Origin: Pelodera strongyloides
Taxonomy: Eukaryota > Nematoda > Chromadorea > Rhabditida > Rhabditidae
Direction: 5' to 3'
DNA: 64,000 bases
Assembly (NCBI GenBank): GCA_036852015.1
Contig: JAANDG010000070.1
Location: 310,001 to 374,000, forward strand
The stretch's first letter is position 1; every line of letters starts with the position of its first letter. The position numbers and the translations under genes were made by a program. Of the stretch, positions 59,867 to 64,000 are shown one piece after another. A model generated the notes under the pieces. The model did no database searches and was not told the origin of the DNA. It worked only from the letters and a program-made list of their open reading frames with translations.

Positions 59867-62403
59867 ATGACGTTAATTACAATGGAAGATGCCTCGCTAA
59901 CGACGAAAAGCTTGGAGAAAACGCATAGGGTTTGTGATTTACCTTGGAAATTATCTGGCATTAAAATCGCTTAGAAAATGGGCAAAATTTTTAAAATTCT
60001 CTTCTCCTGGCTTCATCCTTCAAATATAGTCTTACAAAATGAACGACCAAATTTTAGTTAGCAGTTGAACATTTCGAATGCTTATTCAAAATACAGTAAT
60101 CAAGCTAGCAGTGAAGTGTGGAAATTAAGCAATTACAAATACTTTTCGATGTTTTCAGAAGAATGTTTTTCGCAGACGTGACACGCAGACACTTGCAATT
60201 ATAATTATCGTCAACTTATCCAACATCCTATTGGTTTGTGTGAAAGGTTGGTGATTGGATCTAGACAACTCGAGGATATATCTAATAATAATAATAAAGG
60301 TTTATTGATTACATAAATAACATATAATCAAAAGGCACCCTAAGACGGAAATGCGCATAAAAAATACCCCATATACTGACAAGGGGCCGACTGACATGGG
60401 GCCATACTGACAAGGACTTTATCCATAATAATTTGTAATGAATGTATTTGTTCTGAATTAGCTAAATGTTCTAGGATGTTAGGTAAATCTTCTTTTTAAA
60501 GGGAGAGGCCCACGAGAAAAAGAATTTCTTCAATTTACTTGCGCACAATGTCCGGTATCTCAGAAATATTACTGTGAAAACCGCATAAATTTGCATCTAG
60601 AACTCGCAGAGATATTCTATGCTAAACAGTTCGACCAGGTACCGTAGTCAGCAACACAAAAATTAGTTTTTACGGTTTATATCAGTGCACTTGCATTCTT
60701 TTTCAACGTAATAATGTTCAAATGAATATAGATCATTACTACAATTATAAAGAGGCGTTTCCAACACAGGAATGCCCTGAAAGCGCGAAAATTGATCCTG
60801 ACAACTGTAACTGGCCGAACTGTTTGCCGGAGAATAACTCTGTGAGTTCCAGGCTTCAAACAATGCGGTTTTCACGGTAATATTTCTGAAATTCCGGACA
60901 TTCTGTGCAAGTAAATTGAGGAAAATTTTATTCTCATGGGCCTCTCCCTTTAAATGCGACTACTTTTCATCCACATAATCTCGACGCTTTTTACACTAAG
61001 TCAGAACTTTATCCATTTCAAGGCGTAAATATGGGTTTGCAAAAAATGCACATTCAATTTATTACAAATAGGGGAATAATGATCCTGTTGAGCACTTCTT
61101 TCACAGAAGTTCAATCAACTGTATAGCATATATATTCAGGCGCTGTTGCTCTAACGTCGGGCTCATTTTCAATTGCCAATTCAACAATAGAATCATTTGG
61201 CGATGTTTTTGTGGGTGCTTTGATACTCGCTACTAGGATACAGGTACTGTTGTCCCCAACTTTTGTGGCTTGTACAAATTTCAAAGTCGTATAGTGTAAA
61301 ATTCAAGTTGTGGACAAAAAGTATAGGAATCCATATGAACACCCATTACAAAATAACACAATAATATGGAGCTTGGTCATTTGCTGGTAATTTTTACTGA
61401 ATGCACAGATTTTAGTATTAATAAATATTTATTTAAAGCGAAATACTGGCTGGTTTTTGAAACTCGAGTACACCAGCGTACTTATGCAAATGAGCATAAA
61501 TTAGAATAAAAAATCGAGGTAAATTCGAGTGAATTAGCAGAAATACGTAAGAATTCAGATGTCCACTCTGCGTTTCAAAAACCGGCCGGTATTTCGCTTT
61601 AATATAATTTTGGTCCTGCGTCACATTAGATTTAAACTTGATTTTTAGGGTAGGGTTTGATAATTGCTAACGGCCTCTGTTTTGATAATTGCTAACGGCC
61701 TATGGCAACTTGATTACCTTTAAACAATCAAAAAAATTCAGAAGAAAGTATGCGGTGATTCTTCCTTCCCACACGGACGGACGCAGGAAAGTTTATGTAA
61801 TGTAAGTGTTCTACTATGTGCAATTATTCAGCAAATCGTATTGATTTTTTCCCTTTCACACGGAAAACTCCACAGACACACTTTTTATTTCCATTTATTT
61901 GTTATTATGATGGTTGTCATTTTTGTGAGCACCAGGTATTGTTTAACGGACGAATAGATCAAATAGCGAAACTTGTCTTGTACAAGGGCAAGAACGGCGC
62001 ATTCCTCGCACCCTAAGTGCGCGCGAAATGGTTGCCGCGCGCCGGCCGCATTTCCTTCACTCTACATTTGGTTTCCTGGTCGAAACACCTTCGATGCTTG
62101 GTCATGTCCAAAATTCAGGTGGTCGCCTCTGTGGTGATGATCGTGCTCGCCTGTGTTAACGGAGTGATATCAATCGATAATTTCCTAGCCAATCAATTCG
62201 ATCCAATATTGGAGAATGAGCATATAATGGTGATCGGGTTTAATATGGTGCTCAAAGCGTTTCTCTATGGATTGTGCTATTTGTGAGTGTTTTCGCAACT
62301 TGTCAAAGTATAAAAATAAGTTGGGTGGAAAGTGTGCGGGAAAAGGGACCCCGGATGAGACCCAAACTATGTTAGCGCAGCGCTATAACGAAGGGGTATA
62401 TGG

Positions 62404-62455
<52 letters not shown>

Positions 62456-63835
62456 GTGGAAGATTTATTCGCATGTCTGAGGCTATTTAGTTTAGTTTAG
62501 TGGTAACATTGTATATGAATTTGTTAAGCTATTCAGCATGCATCTTGGATGAAATGCTTGGTTAGTATCAATTCAGCATGCGTCTTGAAACTTTCAGTTT
62601 AGTATGGACTCAGATGTATCGTTAAATAATTAATGTTCAGTCGTCGTGACGTCGGTCAGGTTAAAGTCCTTCTCAAGGACCAGAGAACAGATGTGATAAC
62701 TAATGGAGTTACAGTACTATTTGCCATTGCAACCAGATTCTGGAGCAAGGTTCGTGAACTACAATGTTTCATAGCAGTAGATTGTTTCTTGTGCGTATGT
62801 GTAACATTCAAACCAACAGTGCGTCTTTCGCAGTTCTTTTCTTGTAAAAATTTGTGCACCTAGCCACCACTCTTTCAAAGCTGTACGTTTGTGTGAACAA
62901 AACGAACAAAATGAACTGAATGGTCTTATCTTTTAAAGTAGGCCTCCTATACTATTCAAATACCGATAAATCTTCTTACGATTGTTTTTTATTTTGACAA
63001 AGCCCTGATAAGAAGGGTTTTATTTTCGCTTTTAATAATCGGTCTGTTTCTTGTGCCATTGCTGGACAAAGAACAAACACATCAACAAAAACTATGAATT
63101 TGATGCCTAGACGAAGTGTTCTGGAGTTCTGTCTTATGGCCGTTAGCTATAGGAGGTTAGTAAAGAGTTTAGGAATGTAAAAAATCGATATAATCGCCTG
63201 CGTTACAGTACTTCGATTTGCTCGGTGCCGTGATCATTTTCTCCACTATTTGTACCAACTGGATTCCGATTCTAATCACAAATGCAAACAAAATTGGTGG
63301 AATTCAAGCACTTCCCTGGAGGGAGAAGGTCGTCAAAGAGGTGGATTCTAATAGATATTTAGCTTTTACAATCTAGCATAGTCTCCCGTGGGGCTAAACC
63401 TGAGGCCGGTTTCACCAACATTTCCGTGCGTACGGAACTTCCGTTTAAACGGAGAGAAACTTGCGGCACGCTTCGCACGTAACTTCCGTGCGCACGAAAT
63501 TGTTGGTGAGAACACAAGTAGCGCGGACTTCCGTGCGCACGGAAATGTTGGTGAAACCGGCCTCTGCACGGAACTAGACCTCGTTGTGCAGAAAAATTGG
63601 GATTTCACGATGCAACATCAAAATCAAAGACGCTTAAAGCCTTCGCACGAGGAAGGCATATACTCCATATTCATAAATCATTATGATTGTAAATAAGCAA
63701 GTTCCTTGTAAGGTGTTATAGTTAAAGTCCTGGGATCATCCGACTCACTTATTTCAGAAACTGGAAGGGAGTATGGATATGGAGGATATAACCAACATTC
63801 TCGTCTATCACTGTGGAGAGAACTGTGTTGTTGAG
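59867..63835 (+). CDS. cation diffusion facilitator (CDF/MTP-type metal transporter), 3' end outside window
   Basis: A membrane metal(II)/H+ antiporter. Exons: 59867-59929, 60159-60246, 61140-61243, 61936-62013, 62119-62282, 62641-62749, 63209-63328 (or to 63340), 63758-63835, then beyond the window. Start: first in-frame ATG after a possible acceptor at 59848. Order: TM1 (AIIIIVNLSNILL), TM2 with GAVALTSGSFSIANSTIESFGD, LYKGKNGAFLAP loop, TM3 (VVASVVMIVLACVNGV), TM4 (IMVIGFNMVLKAF), TM5 with LLKDQRTDVITNGVTVLFA, TM6 (YFDLLGAVIIFSTICTNWI), then the cytosolic ferredoxin-like domain (DITNILVYHCGENCVVE). Metal site: D179xxxD183 in TM5 is kept; in TM2 the usual first Asp is Glu (E68xxxD72). Oddity: after ...AFLAP (62013) the sequence reads TAAGTG, a donor lacking its leading G, so exon 4 runs into a stop unless spliced non-canonically. 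Phases agree elsewhere. Confidence 0.85.
60293..60400. repeat. near-identical repeat pair (copy 2)
   Basis: Copy of 56195-56290, in CDF intron 2, preceded by (taa)n. 'aaaggcaccctaagacggaa' differs from copy 1 by single bases. Followed by a 'gactgacatgggg / atactgacaagg' duplication. Confidence 0.75.
60496..60957. mobile_element. long foldback element, family E, TTAA-type tips
   Basis: Left 'tttaaagggagaggcccacg' mirrors right 'tgggcctctccctttaaa'. Longer inner arms pair too ('tcagaaatattactgtgaaa' with 'ttcacggtaatatttctga'). Lies in CDF intron 2. Tips resemble 13304-13759. Confidence 0.85.
61433..61602. mobile_element. TTAA-tipped MITE, family A
   Basis: TTAAAGCGAAATACTGGCTG to CCGGCCGGTATTTCGCTTTAA, in CDF intron 3, with TTAA at both ends. 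Confidence 0.85.
62403..62452. repeat. CT microsatellite
   Basis: A (tc)n run in the CDF intron between exons 5 and 6. Confidence 0.95.
63402..63564. repeat. foldback element with GAGGCCGGTTTCACCAACAT arms
   Basis: 'gaggccggtttcaccaacat' at the left is exactly reversed by 'atgttggtgaaaccggcctc' at the right; the inner 'ttccgtgcgnacgga' modules are themselves palindromic. In the CDF intron before the last visible exon. Confidence 0.9.
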
Positions 63836-63986
63836 GTTTAGTTATTAACTCTTTATTTCATTAAAAAAATGTGCATAAGTCATAAAAATGTACATATAAT
63901 AATTTATTACGCAGAAAGACAATCAAAGAAAAGAAAACAATGTAACGTGCATATGATGATATTTCATACAACATTTGAACTAACTG

Positions 63987-64000
63987 TTTTAAAGCGAAAT
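63987..64000. mobile_element. start of a TTAA-tipped MITE cut by the window edge
   Basis: The window ends in TTTTAAAGCGAAAT, the left tip shared by families A and B. Confidence 0.6.

Noticed and set aside
1..64000. CRISPR arrays, operons of bacterial type or phage genes
   Set aside because: No spaced identical repeats or bacterial gene organisation; genes are intron-rich and nematode-like.

Overview
The window looks like nuclear DNA of a nematode, probably a rhabditid; the species cannot be told from the sequence. It is AT-rich and its genes have many small exons. Introns end in TTTCAG-type acceptors, and several start codons sit just behind a lone TTTCAG/TTTAG acceptor, as expected for spliced-leader trans-splicing. 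Gene content fits: a DPY-21/RSBN1-type demethylase, a CRELD gene with two 3' ends, a SET/SPR-2 histone chaperone and a cation diffusion facilitator. I rebuilt exons by hand from splice sites and reading phase.

Layout. 1-15 kb: repeats plus one probable secreted cysteine-rich protein gene (minus, 4552-10431). 15.4-21.4 kb: a complete 13-exon formimidoylglutamate deiminase (HutF-type) gene, minus. 22.6-28.4 kb: CRELD, minus, whose last exon is either a two-span membrane exon or, further downstream, an exon ending in Lys-Asp-Glu-Leu. 29.2-33.2 kb: a Polinton/Maverick remnant with 313-bp terminal inverted repeats, a 6-bp target duplication, a broken protein-primed DNA polymerase, an adenain-like protease and an intact-looking three-exon cargo gene. 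35.0-47.2 kb: a 35-exon RSBN1/KDM9/DPY-21-like gene, minus, about 1,376 aa. 47.3-53.3 kb: repeats, an 80-nt poly(A) run and fragments of one or two small genes. 53.4-54.7 kb: a 104-aa orphan gene, plus. 55.5-59.1 kb: SET/SPR-2, plus, 240 aa. 59.9 kb to the right edge: a cation diffusion facilitator, plus, truncated by the window.

The genes do not form one pathway. They cover histidine catabolism (HutF), ER folding of secreted and membrane proteins (CRELD), chromatin (RSBN1-like and SET) and metal transport (CDF). The strongest shared signal is non-genic: an unusual density of short foldback (inverted-repeat) elements of at least six families, two of which appear to sit between TTAA tetranucleotides, many of them inside introns.
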